Shown: piece after piece, positions 28,364 through 39,507 of the stretch
How the letters are laid out: each line of letters starts with the position of its first letter
How positions within the stretch are numbered: the first letter of the stretch is position 1
From: Vibrio sp. J1-1
Lineage (GTDB): Bacteria; Pseudomonadota; Gammaproteobacteria; Enterobacterales; Vibrionaceae
Length of the DNA: 64,000 nucleotides
Assembly: GCF_021728395.1 (NCBI RefSeq)
Contig: NZ_JAKKCM010000003.1
Coordinates: 372,001-436,000 of the forward strand
Direction of reading: 5' to 3'
Notes under the pieces: generated by a model
Seen by the model: only the letters and a program-made list of their open reading frames with translations
The model's database searches: none
What the model was told of the DNA's origin: nothing
Translations under genes and position numbers: made by a program

Positions 28364-29551
28364 TCACCCTAATAGGGCATGTTTTTGTTGGATGCTTAAC
28401 GCTTCATTAGACGTAATGTAAGCATCATGAAGAATGTTTGCCGCTAAATCCACACAGTCAGGTGATAATACGAGCATCATAGTGAGAGCATTCGTTGCGC
28501 AGAAATTGATCGCAATATCTTGCTCAGCCAGCAAATCGCATGCATGCTCTACCATTCCATTGGCCTCCAGCCCTACTGCGGTCAACAGGCTTACCATTTC
28601 ACTATTACGGATTTTATCGCTGAACACCAGATCGAACTTGGCACATGCATCTTGTTTTATCATGATACCTGTCCGTTCTGTATCCTCGATCACATTCCAG
28701 ATGTCGATACCTAGCATCTGGCATTGCTTTGTAGCACTGGACAAATGTTCTTTATCTACTTCAATAATGGCAAGGTCTCGTTGAATAGCTATACCAGAGA
28801 TGGCTTGTGTGCCCGTCTCTCCCTTAACTAAACTACCTTCATTCACATCGAATGTAGAAAGCACGCGTAGCGGTACATTGTTCTTCCATGCATATTGCAC
28901 CGAAGGTAAATGTAAAACTTTAGCACCACGGCTTGCCATTGCTTCCATTGAAGGAAAGTCAATCACTGCCATTTTTTTTGCCGTTTTTACTACACGTGGG
29001 TCACAAGTATAAATACCATCAACGTCGGTAAAGATTTGACACTCATCTGCGCGTAGTGCACCAGCCAGTGTCACTGCGCTCGTATCTGAGCCTCCTCGAC
29101 CTAATGTGGTGATATCCCCATTTTCATTCACACCCTGAAAACCCGCGACGATAACGACATGCTCTTGTTCAAGCAATGCCATCACTCTCGTGGTATCAAT
29201 GTGCTTAATCGTTGCGTCATTGTGCTGGTTATCCGTCACAATGTTCGCCTGTGCTCCGGTAAGTGAGCGTGCAGGATGACCCATTTTGTTGAGTGTCATC
29301 GCCAGCAGTGCCATCGACACTTGCTCACCAGCAGAGAGCAAAACATCAAGTTCTCGGGCTGTAGGAACGCTATCTACCTGTTTAGCTAGGTCCATAAGCC
29401 TATTGGTTTCGCCTGACATAGCAGACACAACTACAACAACTTGATTACCATCATTTTTCGCCTTAATGATGTGTTCAGCAACTTGGTGGATTCTTTCAAT
29501 TGAACCCACAGAGGTTCCGCCAAACTTTTGCACGATAAGGGGCTTTTTCAC
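28364..29551 (-). CDS. lysC: Aspartate kinase (monofunctional)
   Basis: Aspartokinase phosphorylates aspartate at the head of the lysine, threonine and methionine pathways. The 395-residue protein has the kinase domain (KFGGTSVGS at the start, GRGGSDTSAVTLAGAL in the centre) and two C-terminal ACT domains (about 265-395) for amino-acid feedback. The symbol is by role; which end product inhibits it cannot be read from the sequence. The start is a GTG at 29551 with a GGAAGG site. Its leader contains a terminator-like hairpin (29630-29681). Confidence 0.9.
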   Translation of the reverse strand: MKKPLIVQKFGGTSVGSIERIHQVAEHIIKAKNDGNQVVVVVSAMSGETNRLMDLAKQVDSVPTARELDVLLSAGEQVSMALLAMTLNKMGHPARSLTGAQANIVTDNQHNDATIKHIDTTRVMALLEQEHVVIVAGFQGVNENGDITTLGRGGSDTSAVTLAGALRADECQIFTDVDGIYTCDPRVVKTAKKMAVIDFPSMEAMASRGAKVLHLPSVQYAWKNNVPLRVLSTFDVNEGSLVKGETGTQAISGIAIQRDLAIIEVDKEHLSSATKQCQMLGIDIWNVIEDTERTGIMIKQDACAKFDLVFSDKIRNSEMVSLLTAVGLEANGMVEHACDLLAEQDIAINFCATNALTMMLVLSPDCVDLAANILHDAYITSNEALSIQQKHALLG

Positions 29552-29625
29552 CAGTCTTCACCTTCCCAAGACCAAAGTCTCATTCGGACCACATACATTC
29601 TGTTTATATAAGTGGTAGTTACAAG

Positions 29626-29681
29626 AAAAACCAAGCAGCTTAGAGGGCCAGCTTAATCTCTGGTCCATTAAACCACTTGGT
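29626..29681 (-). promoter_or_regulatory. Terminator-like hairpin in the aspartokinase leader
   Basis: On the minus strand ACCAAGTGG pairs with CTGCTTGGT (two G-T pairs), enclosing an inner stem GGACCAG/CTGGCCC, and the 3' arm is followed by TTTTTC. It lies between the alaS terminator and the aspartokinase start, about 75 bases before the GTG. It could be a second alaS terminator or an attenuator for the kinase gene. Confidence 0.55.
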
Positions 29682-29687
29682 CAACGT

Positions 29688-29727
29688 AAAAAAATTACGC
29701 CCAATCAAAACAAATTGATTGAGCGTA
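29688..29727 (-). terminator. Rho-independent terminator after alaS
   Basis: On the minus strand ACGCTCAATCAA pairs with TTGATTGGGCGT and is followed by AATTTTTTT. It lies about 20 bases past the alaS stop. Confidence 0.88.
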
Positions 29728-29747
29728 TATTTGTTATCTATTGCTTG

Positions 29748-32330
29748 TTATAAGCGCTCTTCCAGCCAAGGCTGAACCGTTTTGATTGCTTCAGGAAGTG
29801 CCGCTACATCAGTACCGCCAGCTTGCGCCATATCTGGACGACCGCCGCCTTTACCACCAACCTGCTCTGCAACCATTTTAACTAAATCACCCGCTTTGAC
29901 TTTGCCAACCAGATCTTTAGTTACACCAGCGATCAAACCAACTTTGTCACCCGTGATGTTAGCCAGAAGTACAACGCCAGAACCCATTTGGTTCTTGATA
30001 TCATCAACCATAGTACGTAGGTTTTTGCTGTCAGCACCTTCGAGAGCCGCAACCAATACTTTTGTACCGTTAACTTCTACCGCTTTACCCATGATGTTTG
30101 CACTTTCTGCCGCAGCCATCTTGTCTTTCAGCTTTTGAATTTCTTTTTCAAGCGCTTTCGATTTTTGCGCAGACTCAGCCAGCTTCTCTTCGTACTTAGC
30201 CGTTTGAGTTTCGATCACGTCTAGAGCCGCTTCGCCAGTTACGGCTTCAATGCGACGGATACCCGCTGCAATACCGCTTTCCGACGTAATCTTGAACAAG
30301 CCAATGTCACCAGTGCTTGAAGCGTGGATACCACCACAAAGCTCCGTAGAGAAGTCACCCATCGACAGAACGCGAACTTCATCGTCGTATTTCTCACCAA
30401 ACAACGCCATCGCACCTTTCTGCTTCGCAGATTCGATGTCCATGATATTGGTTTCGATGACATGGTTACGACGAATTTGAGCGTTAACCAAACGTTCCAC
30501 TTCTTTTAGCTCTGCTGCGGTCACCGCTTCAAGGTGCGAGAAGTCAAAACGTAGGCTTTCAGGTCGAACTAGAGAGCCCTTCTGTAACACGTGCTCACCC
30601 AACACTCGGCGAAGCGCTTCGTGCAGTAAGTGCGTAGCAGAGTGGTTTAATGAAGTTGCGGCACGACGCTCAGCATCGACGATAGTTGCAACATCATCAC
30701 CTTTCGCCAGTACACCTTCAGCCATGACACCGTAGTGTGCGATTGCGTTACCCAGCTTCTGAGTATCTTCTACGCGGAATACACCTGATTCAGTACGAAT
30801 CTCACCAGCGTCGCCACACTGACCACCTGATTCAGCGTAGAATGGCGTTTCACCTAATACAATGATTGCTTTGTCGCCTGCAGACAGTGATTCAACTTCG
30901 TTACCTTCAACGAACATTGCTTCTACTGAACTTGAACCGTTTGTACCTGTGTAACCACAGAACTCAGTTTCCGCGTCCACTTTGATTGTCGCGTTGTAGT
31001 CTGTACCAAACTGGCCAGCTTCACGAGCACGTTGACGCTGCTCTTCCATTGCTTTTTCGAAACCTTCTTCGTCGATAGTGAACTCACGCTCACGAGCGAC
31101 GTCGTTAGTTAAATCTGCAGGGAAGCCGTAGGTGTCGTAAAGTTTAAATACGGTTTCACCGTCTAGCTCTTTGCCATCCAAGTTATCCAAAGCTTCGTTC
31201 AGGATCGTCATACCGCGATCAAGCGTACGACCGAAGTTTTCTTCTTCGATACGCAGAACTTTTTCTACCACCGCTTGCTGGCGTTTCAGCTCTTCACCAG
31301 CGGTACCCATGACTTCTGCAAGCACGCCAACCAGTTTGTAGAAGAAAGTACCTTGTGCACCTAGCTTGTTACCGTGACGAACCGCGCGACGGATAATACG
31401 GCGTAGAACATAACCACGACCTTCGTTTGAAGGCATTACGCCATCAACAATCAAGAATGAACATGAACGAATATGGTCTGCGATAACGCGCAAAGATTGG
31501 TTAGATAAATCGTCGTGACCAACCACTTCAGCGGCTGCTTTGATCAGAGTTTGGAATACGTCGATTTCGTAGTTTGAGTGAACGCCTTGCATGATCGCAG
31601 AGATACGCTCAATACCCATACCTGTATCAACAGATGGTTTTGGCAGTGGCTCCATAGTACCGTCAGCGTGACGGTTGAACTGCATAAATACGTTGTTCCA
31701 GATCTCGATGAAACGGTCTCCATCTTCTTCAGGAGTACCAGGGCGACCACCCCAGATGTGCTCACCGTGATCGTAAAAGATTTCGGTACATGGACCACAA
31801 GGACCTGTGTCACCCATTTGCCAGAAGTTATCTGACTCGTATGGTTTGCCGCCTTCTTTGTCACCAATACGGATGATACGGTCAGCTGGAACGCCTACTT
31901 TTTTATTCCAGATATCAAATGCTTCATCATCGGTTTCGTAAATCGTAACCAGTAGACGCTCTTGAGGTAGTTTCAGTACTTGAGTTAAAAATTCCCAAGC
32001 AAATGAAATCGCATCGTCTTTGAAGTAATCACCGAAGCTAAAGTTACCTAGCATCTCAAAGAAAGTATGGTGACGAGCTGTAAAGCCTACGTTTTCCAGG
32101 TCATTATGTTTACCGCCAGCACGTACACAACGTTGAGCCGTAGTCGCTCGAGTATAGGCTCGTTTTTCCAAGCCTAAGAAACAATCTTTAAATTGGTTCA
32201 TACCTGCGTTTGTGAACAGCAGGGTTGGGTCGTTATGTGGTACTAACGATGAACTTTCTACGATTTGGTGTCCTTTGCTTTCAAAGAACTTGAGGAACGC
32301 GTTACGAACCTCGTCAGTGCTCATGTACAT
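29748..32330 (-). CDS. alaS: Alanyl-tRNA synthetase
   Basis: AlaS charges tRNA-Ala and edits mischarged serine and glycine. The 860-residue protein has the class II catalytic core (about 1-240; [15 protein letters not shown] and [13 protein letters not shown]), a tRNA-binding middle domain, the editing domain with [12 protein letters not shown] and the [13 protein letters not shown] zinc segment, and a C-terminal coiled coil plus DHHA1 domain ending [15 protein letters not shown]. The ATG at 32330 has an AGGAAG site. It follows recX, as in most gammaproteobacteria. Confidence 0.97.
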   Translation of the reverse strand: MYMSTDEVRNAFLKFFESKGHQIVESSSLVPHNDPTLLFTNAGMNQFKDCFLGLEKRAYTRATTAQRCVRAGGKHNDLENVGFTARHHTFFEMLGNFSFGDYFKDDAISFAWEFLTQVLKLPQERLLVTIYETDDEAFDIWNKKVGVPADRIIRIGDKEGGKPYESDNFWQMGDTGPCGPCTEIFYDHGEHIWGGRPGTPEEDGDRFIEIWNNVFMQFNRHADGTMEPLPKPSVDTGMGIERISAIMQGVHSNYEIDVFQTLIKAAAEVVGHDDLSNQSLRVIADHIRSCSFLIVDGVMPSNEGRGYVLRRIIRRAVRHGNKLGAQGTFFYKLVGVLAEVMGTAGEELKRQQAVVEKVLRIEEENFGRTLDRGMTILNEALDNLDGKELDGETVFKLYDTYGFPADLTNDVAREREFTIDEEGFEKAMEEQRQRAREAGQFGTDYNATIKVDAETEFCGYTGTNGSSSVEAMFVEGNEVESLSAGDKAIIVLGETPFYAESGGQCGDAGEIRTESGVFRVEDTQKLGNAIAHYGVMAEGVLAKGDDVATIVDAERRAATSLNHSATHLLHEALRRVLGEHVLQKGSLVRPESLRFDFSHLEAVTAAELKEVERLVNAQIRRNHVIETNIMDIESAKQKGAMALFGEKYDDEVRVLSMGDFSTELCGGIHASSTGDIGLFKITSESGIAAGIRRIEAVTGEAALDVIETQTAKYEEKLAESAQKSKALEKEIQKLKDKMAAAESANIMGKAVEVNGTKVLVAALEGADSKNLRTMVDDIKNQMGSGVVLLANITGDKVGLIAGVTKDLVGKVKAGDLVKMVAEQVGGKGGGRPDMAQAGGTDVAALPEAIKTVQPWLEERL

Positions 32331-32472
32331 GCAGCTCTTCCTGAAAATAGTCGAGTTAGAATTTCGCCGTATTGTAGATCAAGCAATCAGCTACGACTAG
32401 TTTTCTTACGGAAAAGAGGTCTTAGAGGAATAATTTTGAAGAAAAACAAAAAAAAATGCTGGTGAATCCCAC

Positions 32473-32940
32473 TCAATCGTGCTCATCAAAGCTCAGCGCA
32501 TAGCTGATTTGGTCAAAACTGTATCCACGATATTGCATAAAACGCACCTGTTTGGCGTACTCTTTCTGGTCTTTGGCTTTTATTCCTTTGAATTTTTTCT
32601 CCGCCGCTATTCTTGCCAATTCAAACCAGTCTTGCGGCTCTTCCATCATCGCTTCATCGATGATCGATTCCGCTACTCGTTTTTGGGCTAGTTCCTGACG
32701 GATCCTGCGTTCACCATGACCTTTATAGACATGTTGGCGAATCTGGCTTTTGGCGTAACGTAGATCGTCGAGATAGTTGTGATCCAAACAAAAATTGATT
32801 GCCGCTTCGATATCGGACTCTTCATACCCTTTCAAAGCCAGCTTTTGATATAGCTCATATTGTCCGTGGTCACGACGGCTCAATAACTGAATAGCCGCTT
32901 CTTTACTAGATAGGGTCGGTGCTTGACGCTTTTGGTACAT
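32473..32940 (-). CDS. recX: RecA regulator RecX
   Basis: RecX binds RecA filaments and limits their growth. The 155-residue helical protein shows the repeated three-helix units of the family ([48 protein letters not shown]). It lies 120 bases downstream of recA beyond a modest terminator, so it is probably made by read-through from the SOS-controlled recA promoter. A T-rich stretch follows on the minus strand. Confidence 0.92.
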   Translation of the reverse strand: MYQKRQAPTLSSKEAAIQLLSRRDHGQYELYQKLALKGYEESDIEAAINFCLDHNYLDDLRYAKSQIRQHVYKGHGERRIRQELAQKRVAESIIDEAMMEEPQDWFELARIAAEKKFKGIKAKDQKEYAKQVRFMQYRGYSFDQISYALSFDEHD

Positions 32941-33013
32941 GATGATCCTAAACCTATTTTTCCTGTACAGACTTTCTGGTCAGCCCTTTAATTTTAGATA
33001 TAACAGATACAAC

Positions 33014-33040
33014 AAAGCCCCGCGTTGCAGGGCTTTTATA
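33014..33040 (-). terminator. Terminator between recA and recX
   Basis: AAAGCCC pairs with GGGCTTT with a partially paired CGCGTTGCA loop. On the minus strand only a short T tract follows. In other bacteria this intergenic terminator is leaky and lowers recX relative to recA. Confidence 0.75.
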
Positions 33041-33060
33041 TCCTTTATTTAAAGTCGAGG

Positions 33061-34098
33061 TTAAAACTCTTCTTCTTTCTGCTCTGGCATTTCACTGCCT
33101 TCAGGCACTGCTGGCGACAAAAGCATCTCACGAAGTTTTTTGTCGATAGTCTGAGCAACTTCTGTATGCTCACGCAGGTAATTACAAGCATTTGCCTTGC
33201 CCTGACCGATCTTGTCACCATTGTAGCTGTACCAAGCACCTGCTTTTTCAACCAGTTTGTGCTTCACGCCTAAGTCCACAAGCTCACCTTCACGGTTAAA
33301 GCCCTGGCCGTACATGATCTGCGTATTCGCTTCTTTAAATGGTGCTGCAATCTTGTTCTTAACTACTTTGATGCGAGTTTCGTTACCCACAACTTCGTCG
33401 CCATCTTTGATTGCACCAGTACGACGGATATCAAGACGAACAGATGCGTAGAATTTCAGTGCGTTACCGCCAGTTGTCGTTTCTGGATTACCAAACATCA
33501 CACCAATCTTCATACGGATTTGGTTGATGAAGATACACATACAGTTAGACTGCTTCAGGTTACCTGTTAGCTTACGCATCGCCTGAGAAAGCATACGAGC
33601 TTGGAGACCCATGTGGCTGTCGCCCATTTCGCCTTCGATTTCTGCTTTTGGCGTTAGTGCGGCAACAGAGTCGACAACCATTACGTCGATAGCACCTGAA
33701 CGCGCTAATGCATCACAGATTTCTAGCGCTTGTTCACCTGTATCAGGCTGAGAAACTAATAGCGCATCGATATCTACACCAAGCTTCTTCGCGTATACAG
33801 GATCCAGCGCGTGTTCCGCATCGATAAACGCACAAGTTTTGCCTTCACGCTGTGCTGCTGCAATCAATTCCAACGTAAGCGTTGTTTTGCCTGAAGATTC
33901 TGGACCGTATACTTCGACAATACGACCCATTGGTAAACCACCAGCACCCAAAGCAATATCAAGAGAAAGAGAACCCGTTGAGATGGTTTCTACGTCCATT
34001 GCGCGGTTATCGCCAAGGCGCATGATTGAGCCTTTACCGAATTGTTTTTCAATTTGACCTAGCGCAGCGGCGAGCGCTTTCTGTTTGTTCTCGTCCAT
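33061..34098 (-). CDS. recA: Recombinase RecA
   Basis: RecA forms filaments on single-stranded DNA for homologous recombination and activates LexA self-cleavage. The 345-residue protein has Walker [10 protein letters not shown] near residues 66-74, the catalytic region DAEHALDP, and the L1/L2 loops ([19 protein letters not shown]). The acidic C-terminal tail ends QKEEEF. I use the ATG at 34098 (GGAGAAAG site); an upstream in-frame ATG at 34143 lies close to the promoter and has no homology. A LexA box sits in its promoter. Confidence 0.98.
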   Translation of the reverse strand: MDENKQKALAAALGQIEKQFGKGSIMRLGDNRAMDVETISTGSLSLDIALGAGGLPMGRIVEVYGPESSGKTTLTLELIAAAQREGKTCAFIDAEHALDPVYAKKLGVDIDALLVSQPDTGEQALEICDALARSGAIDVMVVDSVAALTPKAEIEGEMGDSHMGLQARMLSQAMRKLTGNLKQSNCMCIFINQIRMKIGVMFGNPETTTGGNALKFYASVRLDIRRTGAIKDGDEVVGNETRIKVVKNKIAAPFKEANTQIMYGQGFNREGELVDLGVKHKLVEKAGAWYSYNGDKIGQGKANACNYLREHTEVAQTIDKKLREMLLSPAVPEGSEMPEQKEEEF

Positions 34099-34185
34099 TA
34101 CTTTCTCCGATTTATTCATCTTCTTTGGGCGACGAATAGTCATTAAACTTTACTTAAGCAGATAACCCGCTCTTCAATGCAAGTT

Positions 34186-34213
34186 ATTATACTGTTGATT
34201 CATACAGTGTCTA
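34186..34213 (-). promoter_or_regulatory. recA promoter
   Basis: On the minus strand TAGACA (34208-34213) and a perfect TATAAT (34186-34191) are separated by exactly 16 bases. All 16 spacer bases are the LexA box, so repressor and polymerase compete directly. Confidence 0.8.
34192..34207. promoter_or_regulatory. LexA (SOS) box of recA
   Basis: CTGTTGATTCATACAG has both CTGT and ACAG half-sites with the standard 8-base spacer. Its location in the recA promoter spacer is what is expected for tight SOS repression. Confidence 0.92.
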
Positions 34214-34291
34214 TACCTGTATGAAAAAAATTTGGGCTGTTCTACAGCATACTTTGGTTCCAGACCTTATCACGTCTGGGCTAAAGTATTT

Positions 34292-34789
34292 TTAAATTTT
34301 CTCGTTCAAATGCTGATAGATTCGAGTCAGTGCATGAAACACTGCTTGTTCACGCACTTCTGCACGATCACCAGCAAAATGCATGGTTTCAACCAACAGC
34401 CAGTTTTGTTTATCTGCAAATGCAAAACACACTGTTCCGACCGGCTTGTCTGCACTACCACCGCTAGGTCCTGCAATACCACTGATTGAGACGCCTATCG
34501 TTGCATTCGAATGGTTCAATGCCCCCTGAACCATTTCAATCACGACAGGTTCACTGACTGCACCGTTCTCATCCAGAGTCTTTGCGTTAACCCCAAGCAT
34601 TTCCATTTTCGCTTCGTTGCTGTAAGTCACAAATGCACGATCCAACCATGCAGAGCTGCCTGCAATGTCTGTAATAGCGGTAGCCACACCACCTCCGGTA
34701 CAAGATTCCGCCGTCGTCATTACATGCCCATGCTGCTCTAAAAGCGCCCCTAAATCTGCGCTTAATTTTGTTGTTTTTTCCATAGCCAA
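34292..34789 (-). CDS. pncC: Nicotinamide-nucleotide amidase PncC (CinA C-terminal domain family)
   Basis: This 165-residue protein deamidates nicotinamide mononucleotide to nicotinate mononucleotide in NAD recycling. The family signature is clear: [11 protein letters not shown] with the nucleophilic serine, [22 protein letters not shown] and [11 protein letters not shown]. It is the stand-alone domain without the N-terminal MoaB-like part of full CinA. It precedes recA on the same strand and is divergent from mutS, an arrangement common in vibrios. Confidence 0.93.
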   Translation of the reverse strand: MAMEKTTKLSADLGALLEQHGHVMTTAESCTGGGVATAITDIAGSSAWLDRAFVTYSNEAKMEMLGVNAKTLDENGAVSEPVVIEMVQGALNHSNATIGVSISGIAGPSGGSADKPVGTVCFAFADKQNWLLVETMHFAGDRAEVREQAVFHALTRIYQHLNEKI

Positions 34790-34867
34790 ATTGCCCTTTG
34801 TCTCTTTTTACTTGATAGGGATTCACGTATCCTAAGCCGCTCTGGAAATAAACAAAAGAACTTACCT

Positions 34868-37429
34868 GTGAAAGCTGAACAAAAACACACTCCGATGATG
34901 CAGCAATACCTCAAGCTAAAGGCTGAGAACCCTGATATTTTGCTGTTTTACCGCATGGGCGATTTCTACGAGCTCTTCTATGATGATGCTAAGCGTGCCT
35001 CTCAATTGCTTGATATCTCATTGACCAAGCGTGGTTCATCTGCAGGAGAGCCTATTCCTATGGCGGGTGTGCCATTTCATGCCGTAGAAGGCTATTTAGC
35101 CAAACTTGTTCAGCTTGGTGAGTCTGTCGCAATCTGTGAACAGATCGGTGATCCCGCGACCAGTAAAGGTCCCGTAGAGCGTAAAGTCGTACGCATTGTT
35201 ACTCCGGGTACCGTCACCGATGAAGCCCTTCTGTCTGAGCGTCTCGATAACTTGATTGCGGCGATTTATCACCACAACGGTAAGTTTGGTTACGCGACTC
35301 TGGATGTCACTTCAGGCCGTTTTCAATTAACGGAACCTGAAACCGAAGAGGCGATGTCGGCTGAGCTGCAACGCACAGCCCCACGTGAGTTACTGTTTCC
35401 TGAAGATTTTGAACCCGTCCACTTAATGTCGAGCCGTAACGGTAACCGTCGTCGTCCGGTATGGGAATTTGAATTAGATACCGCGAAACAACAACTGAAT
35501 CAGCAATTCGGTACCAAAGACTTGATTGGCTTTGGCGTAGAACACACGTCACTCGGATTATGTGCCGCCGGTTGTCTGATCCAATATGTAAAAGACACGC
35601 AACGTACCGCGCTACCACACATTCGTTCTTTAACGTTTGATCGCCAGGATCACTCCGTCATTTTGGATGCCGCAACACGTCGTAATCTCGAAATTACCCA
35701 AAACCTTGCTGGTGCGACAGACAATACGTTAGCTGCGGTATTGGATCACTGTGCAACCCCAATGGGGAGCCGTATGCTTAAGCGTTGGTTACATCAACCT
35801 ATGCGTTGTATCGATACTCTAAATAACCGCCTTGATGCAATTGGTGAAATTAAAGATCAAGGCCTGTTTGCCGATCTTCAGCCAACTTTAAAACAGGTTG
35901 GTGATATTGAGCGAATTTTGGCGCGTCTTGCGTTACGCTCAGCACGTCCACGTGATATGGCTCGTCTGCGTCATGCTATGCAGCAACTCCCTGAACTGGA
36001 GAGTGTTACCACCTCACTGGCTCATCCATACCTAGTGAAACTGGCTCAGTTTGCTGCACCTATCGATGAAGTATGCGATTTGCTGGAGCGCGCAATTAAG
36101 GAAAACCCTCCAGTGGTGATCCGCGACGGCGGCGTTATCGCAGAGGGCTACAATGAAGAGCTGGATGAGTGGCGTAAACTCGCTGATGGTGCAACGGAAT
36201 ACTTAGAAAAACTTGAATTGGACGAACGTGAGCGTCATGGCATCGATACGCTTAAAGTGGGTTACAACAACGTTCATGGCTTTTATATTCAGGTTAGCCG
36301 TGGTCAAAGCCATTTAGTACCGCCACACTATGTGCGTCGCCAAACCCTTAAAAACGCAGAACGCTACATTATTCCTGAGCTGAAAGAGCACGAAGACAAA
36401 GTGCTTAACTCAAAGTCAAAGGCACTAGCGTTAGAAAAGCAGCTTTGGGAAGGGCTGTTTGATCTGCTGATGCCGAATCTTGAACAGCTACAGAATTTGG
36501 CTTCCGCAATTTCTCAGCTAGACGTCCTACAAAATTTAGCAGAACGCGCTGATTCACTTGATTACTGCCGTCCGAATTTAGTAAAAGATCCGGGTATCCA
36601 AATCCAATCGGGTCGCCACCCAGTCGTAGAACAAGTCACCAGTGATCCATTTATCGCAAACCCGATAGAACTTAATCCACAACGTAAAATGTTGATCATC
36701 ACTGGTCCAAACATGGGTGGTAAATCGACATACATGCGTCAAACCGCGCTCATTGCTCTGATGGCTCACATCGGTTCATACGTGCCAGCAGAATCTGCTC
36801 AGATTGGTTCGTTAGATCGCATCTTCACTCGTATTGGCGCTTCTGATGACTTAGCTTCCGGACGATCAACCTTCATGGTTGAAATGACGGAAACGGCGAA
36901 TATTTTGCACAACGCAACTAAGAACAGTTTAGTACTAATGGATGAAATTGGCCGAGGCACTAGCACCTATGATGGTCTGTCTTTGGCATGGGCAAGCGCA
37001 GAATGGCTGGCAACACAAATTGGGGCAATGACACTGTTTGCCACGCACTATTTTGAATTAACGGAACTACCAAGTCAGTTACCAAATTTGGCAAACGTCC
37101 ACCTGGACGCCGTCGAGCATGGGGACAGCATTGCATTTATGCACGCGGTTCAAGAAGGTGCTGCAAGTAAATCATACGGTCTTGCCGTTGCTGGATTGGC
37201 TGGTGTCCCAAAAACCGTGATCAAAAATGCGCGCGCGAAGTTATCTCAGCTTGAGCAGTTAAGTCATGGTAATGACTCCCCTCGCCCGGGAGCCGTCGAT
37301 GTGGCGAATCAGCTTAGCCTAATTCCTGAGCCAAGCGAAATCGAGCAAGCCTTATCAAACATCGATCCCGATGAGATGACACCTCGCCAGGCACTTGAAG
37401 AGCTGTATCGTCTGAAAAAAATGCTTTAG
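34868..37429 (+). CDS. mutS: DNA mismatch repair ATPase MutS
   Basis: MutS recognises mismatches and starts MutLH-directed repair. The 853-residue protein has the mismatch-binding domain with the conserved Phe-Glu region ([16 protein letters not shown] near residues 27-42), the connector, lever and clamp domains, and the ABC-type ATPase with Walker [10 protein letters not shown] (about 613-621) and [12 protein letters not shown]. It starts at GTG (34868); the ribosome site is weak. It is divergent from pncC and convergent with rpoS, separated from rpoS by a bidirectional terminator. Confidence 0.97.
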   Translation: MKAEQKHTPMMQQYLKLKAENPDILLFYRMGDFYELFYDDAKRASQLLDISLTKRGSSAGEPIPMAGVPFHAVEGYLAKLVQLGESVAICEQIGDPATSKGPVERKVVRIVTPGTVTDEALLSERLDNLIAAIYHHNGKFGYATLDVTSGRFQLTEPETEEAMSAELQRTAPRELLFPEDFEPVHLMSSRNGNRRRPVWEFELDTAKQQLNQQFGTKDLIGFGVEHTSLGLCAAGCLIQYVKDTQRTALPHIRSLTFDRQDHSVILDAATRRNLEITQNLAGATDNTLAAVLDHCATPMGSRMLKRWLHQPMRCIDTLNNRLDAIGEIKDQGLFADLQPTLKQVGDIERILARLALRSARPRDMARLRHAMQQLPELESVTTSLAHPYLVKLAQFAAPIDEVCDLLERAIKENPPVVIRDGGVIAEGYNEELDEWRKLADGATEYLEKLELDERERHGIDTLKVGYNNVHGFYIQVSRGQSHLVPPHYVRRQTLKNAERYIIPELKEHEDKVLNSKSKALALEKQLWEGLFDLLMPNLEQLQNLASAISQLDVLQNLAERADSLDYCRPNLVKDPGIQIQSGRHPVVEQVTSDPFIANPIELNPQRKMLIITGPNMGGKSTYMRQTALIALMAHIGSYVPAESAQIGSLDRIFTRIGASDDLASGRSTFMVEMTETANILHNATKNSLVLMDEIGRGTSTYDGLSLAWASAEWLATQIGAMTLFATHYFELTELPSQLPNLANVHLDAVEHGDSIAFMHAVQEGAASKSYGLAVAGLAGVPKTVIKNARAKLSQLEQLSHGNDSPRPGAVDVANQLSLIPEPSEIEQALSNIDPDEMTPRQALEELYRLKKML

Positions 37430-37456
37430 CAGTATTTGAATACCCTGCTTAAAACG

Positions 37457-37490
37457 CAAAAAGGCTATGGTTACCCATAGCCTTTTCTCT
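37457..37490. terminator. Bidirectional terminator between mutS and rpoS
   Basis: AAAAGGCTATGG pairs with CCATAGCCTTTT around a short TTAC-type loop, with T tracts on both strands. It serves both converging genes. Confidence 0.92.
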
Positions 37491-37503
37491 TTATGTATGT
37501 CGA

Positions 37504-38490
37504 TTAGTCGTCTTCGACGTTAAACAAGTTCTCCATATTTAAGCCTTGTTTAATCAATACTTCGCGCAGACGACGTAGACCTTCCACTTGGATTTGGCGA
37601 ACGCGTTCACGAGTGAGTCCGATTTCACGGCCTACTTCTTCCAGCGTTGAAGGTTCATAGCCTAATAAACCAAAACGACGAGCCAACACTTCTTTCTGTT
37701 TCGGGTTTAGCTCTTCAAGCCAATGGATCAGAGAAGACTTAATATCGTCATCTTGTGTAGAAACTTCAGGGTCAGAGTTGTTTCCATCTGGAATGATATC
37801 GAGTAGTGCTTTTTCACCATCACCACCAATTGGCGTGTCGACAGAACTGATACGCTCATTCAAGCGAAGCATTTTGCTGACATCTTCGACAGGTATATCG
37901 AGTTGCGCCGCAATCTCTTCGGCTGTTGGTTCATGATCGAGCTTCTGAGAAAGTTCACGTGCCGTACGCAAGTAAATGTTCAGCTCTTTCACAACGTGAA
38001 TCGGAAGACGAATAGTACGAGTTTGATTCATCAACGCACGTTCGATCGTTTGTCGAATCCACCATGTTGCATACGTAGAGAAACGGAAGCCGCGCTCTGG
38101 ATCAAATTTTTCAACTGCTCGGATCAAGCCTAGATTACCTTCTTCAATAAGGTCAAGAAGAGCTAAGCCACGGTTGCTATAACGGCGAGAGATCTTTACC
38201 ACCAAACGTAAGTTACTTTCGATCATGCGCTTACGAGCAGCTTCGTCGCCACGTAACGCGCGTCGAGCATACAGCACTTCTTCTTCAGCAGTAAGTAGAG
38301 GTGAGAAGCCAATTTCACCTAGATACAATTGAGTTGCATCTAAGCTCTTGCTGCTTGCATCAAATTCTTCACGCGCAGCAGTTTTGCTTCCTGTGGATGA
38401 TGATTTTCCGAGTCGATTGGCAACGGTCTTCACTGTCTCATCGTCGAATTCAAACTCTTCAACTTTGGTTACTGTGTTGCTGATACTCAT
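37504..38490 (-). CDS. rpoS: Stationary-phase sigma factor RpoS
   Basis: RpoS directs RNA polymerase to general stress and stationary-phase promoters. The 328-residue protein has sigma regions 1.2 ([19 protein letters not shown]), 2 ([21 protein letters not shown]), 3 and 4 ([27 protein letters not shown] in two parts of the HTH). I start at the ATG at 38490, which has a near-perfect GGGGAGG site 5 bases away; the frame extends 12 codons further without homology. It follows nlpD by 80 bases, and as in E. coli a main rpoS promoter may lie inside nlpD. Confidence 0.97.
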   Translation of the reverse strand: MSISNTVTKVEEFEFDDETVKTVANRLGKSSSTGSKTAAREEFDASSKSLDATQLYLGEIGFSPLLTAEEEVLYARRALRGDEAARKRMIESNLRLVVKISRRYSNRGLALLDLIEEGNLGLIRAVEKFDPERGFRFSTYATWWIRQTIERALMNQTRTIRLPIHVVKELNIYLRTARELSQKLDHEPTAEEIAAQLDIPVEDVSKMLRLNERISSVDTPIGGDGEKALLDIIPDGNNSDPEVSTQDDDIKSSLIHWLEELNPKQKEVLARRFGLLGYEPSTLEEVGREIGLTRERVRQIQVEGLRRLREVLIKQGLNMENLFNVEDD

Positions 38491-38570
38491 AACGCCTCCC
38501 CTTGGCGAGTTAGCAAGACATGACAACTCAATATGTCGCTAAATGGTTTCGCAAGTTGTTTTTCAAAGTT

Positions 38571-39494
38571 TTACGGTAAATAGCGTTTTGGATTCACTGA
38601 TTTACCTTGATAGCGAATTTCAAAGTGCAGCTTGACTGATTTTGAACCGGAACTACCCATGGTTGCGATTTTCTGTCCACTGTTCACACTCTGTCCTTCG
38701 GATACCAGCAGTTTGTCGTTATGGGCATATGCGCTTAGATAATTATCATTATGCTTCACTATAATTAGGTTGCCATAACCTCGTAGTGCATTGCCTGAAT
38801 AAACAACTGTGCCGGCTGCGGTTGAAACAATTGGCTGACCACGCTGCCCTGCGATATCAATACCTTTATTTCCCTGTTCTCCCGCCGAAAAGTTCTTGAT
38901 TACTCTCCCTTTTGTTGGCCACAACCACTTCGATACACTTGTGTTTTTAGTAGTCGTTGTTGACGTATTTTTCTTCACATTTTGGTTATCTTTTGAACCA
39001 ACATACTCCTTTGTTTTGGATTGTTCAACCTTCTTCGGAGGCTGCTTTTGTAATACTTTAGGATTAGTTGGTTGCACTTTGGGAGTAGAGCTTTTACTTG
39101 AATCAACAGGCTTGGATGCTGTTGGTATTTTAGCCACTGGAACTGGAGGCTTTGCAACTATAGGCGCTACAACGGGTGCCACTTTTTGCCCGTATTTCGG
39201 AGCAATATATTTCGGAGCCCAAAGTTTTAGACGTTGACCTGGATAGATAGTGTAAGGTTGAGCAAGCTCATTGTAACGGACGAGATCATTTACATCCTTA
39301 TCTGTGACATATGCTATGAAATAAAGTGTGTCTCCTTTCTTTACTTCGTAGTAACTCCCTCTATAACTCCCCCGCTCAACATTTGAGTAATCTTTTTTAA
39401 GGCTAGAAACAGGCGCTGGTGAGTGTGCCGCACAACCGAGAAGTCCTGCAGCTAACATAAAGCTAATACCAGTTCGACGTAATAACTTACTCAC
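38571..39494 (-). CDS. nlpD: NlpD, LysM/LytM-domain lipoprotein and amidase activator
   Basis: NlpD activates cell-wall amidase AmiC at the division site. The 307-residue protein has a lipobox (LLGC, Cys21), a LysM peptidoglycan-binding domain (about 47-92; YYEVKKGDTLYFIAYV), a long Lys/Pro/Thr-rich linker and a C-terminal LytM (M23-like) domain. That domain lacks zinc ligands: the usual His of HxxxD is replaced (NKGIDIAG) and the HxH motif reads KLHFE. It is therefore an activator rather than an enzyme, as known for the family. It lies in the surE-pcm-nlpD-rpoS series. Confidence 0.93.
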   Translation of the reverse strand: MSKLLRRTGISFMLAAGLLGCAAHSPAPVSSLKKDYSNVERGSYRGSYYEVKKGDTLYFIAYVTDKDVNDLVRYNELAQPYTIYPGQRLKLWAPKYIAPKYGQKVAPVVAPIVAKPPVPVAKIPTASKPVDSSKSSTPKVQPTNPKVLQKQPPKKVEQSKTKEYVGSKDNQNVKKNTSTTTTKNTSVSKWLWPTKGRVIKNFSAGEQGNKGIDIAGQRGQPIVSTAAGTVVYSGNALRGYGNLIIVKHNDNYLSAYAHNDKLLVSEGQSVNSGQKIATMGSSGSKSVKLHFEIRYQGKSVNPKRYLP

Positions 39495-39507
39495 CTATCT
39501 TTAACCC

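Noticed and set aside
29552-29747. Lysine riboswitch before the aspartokinase gene
   Set aside because: Only about 135 bases separate the alaS terminator from the start codon, and the conserved multi-helix lysine aptamer is not visible; only a simple long hairpin is present.
29782-30138. 118-codon plus-strand open frame opposite alaS
   Set aside because: It lies entirely inside alaS in the opposite strand with no ribosome site and low-complexity Ser/Pro/Ala content.
34099-34143. 15-residue N-terminal extension of recA
   Set aside because: The extension is not found in RecA proteins and the ATG at 34098 has a strong ribosome site.
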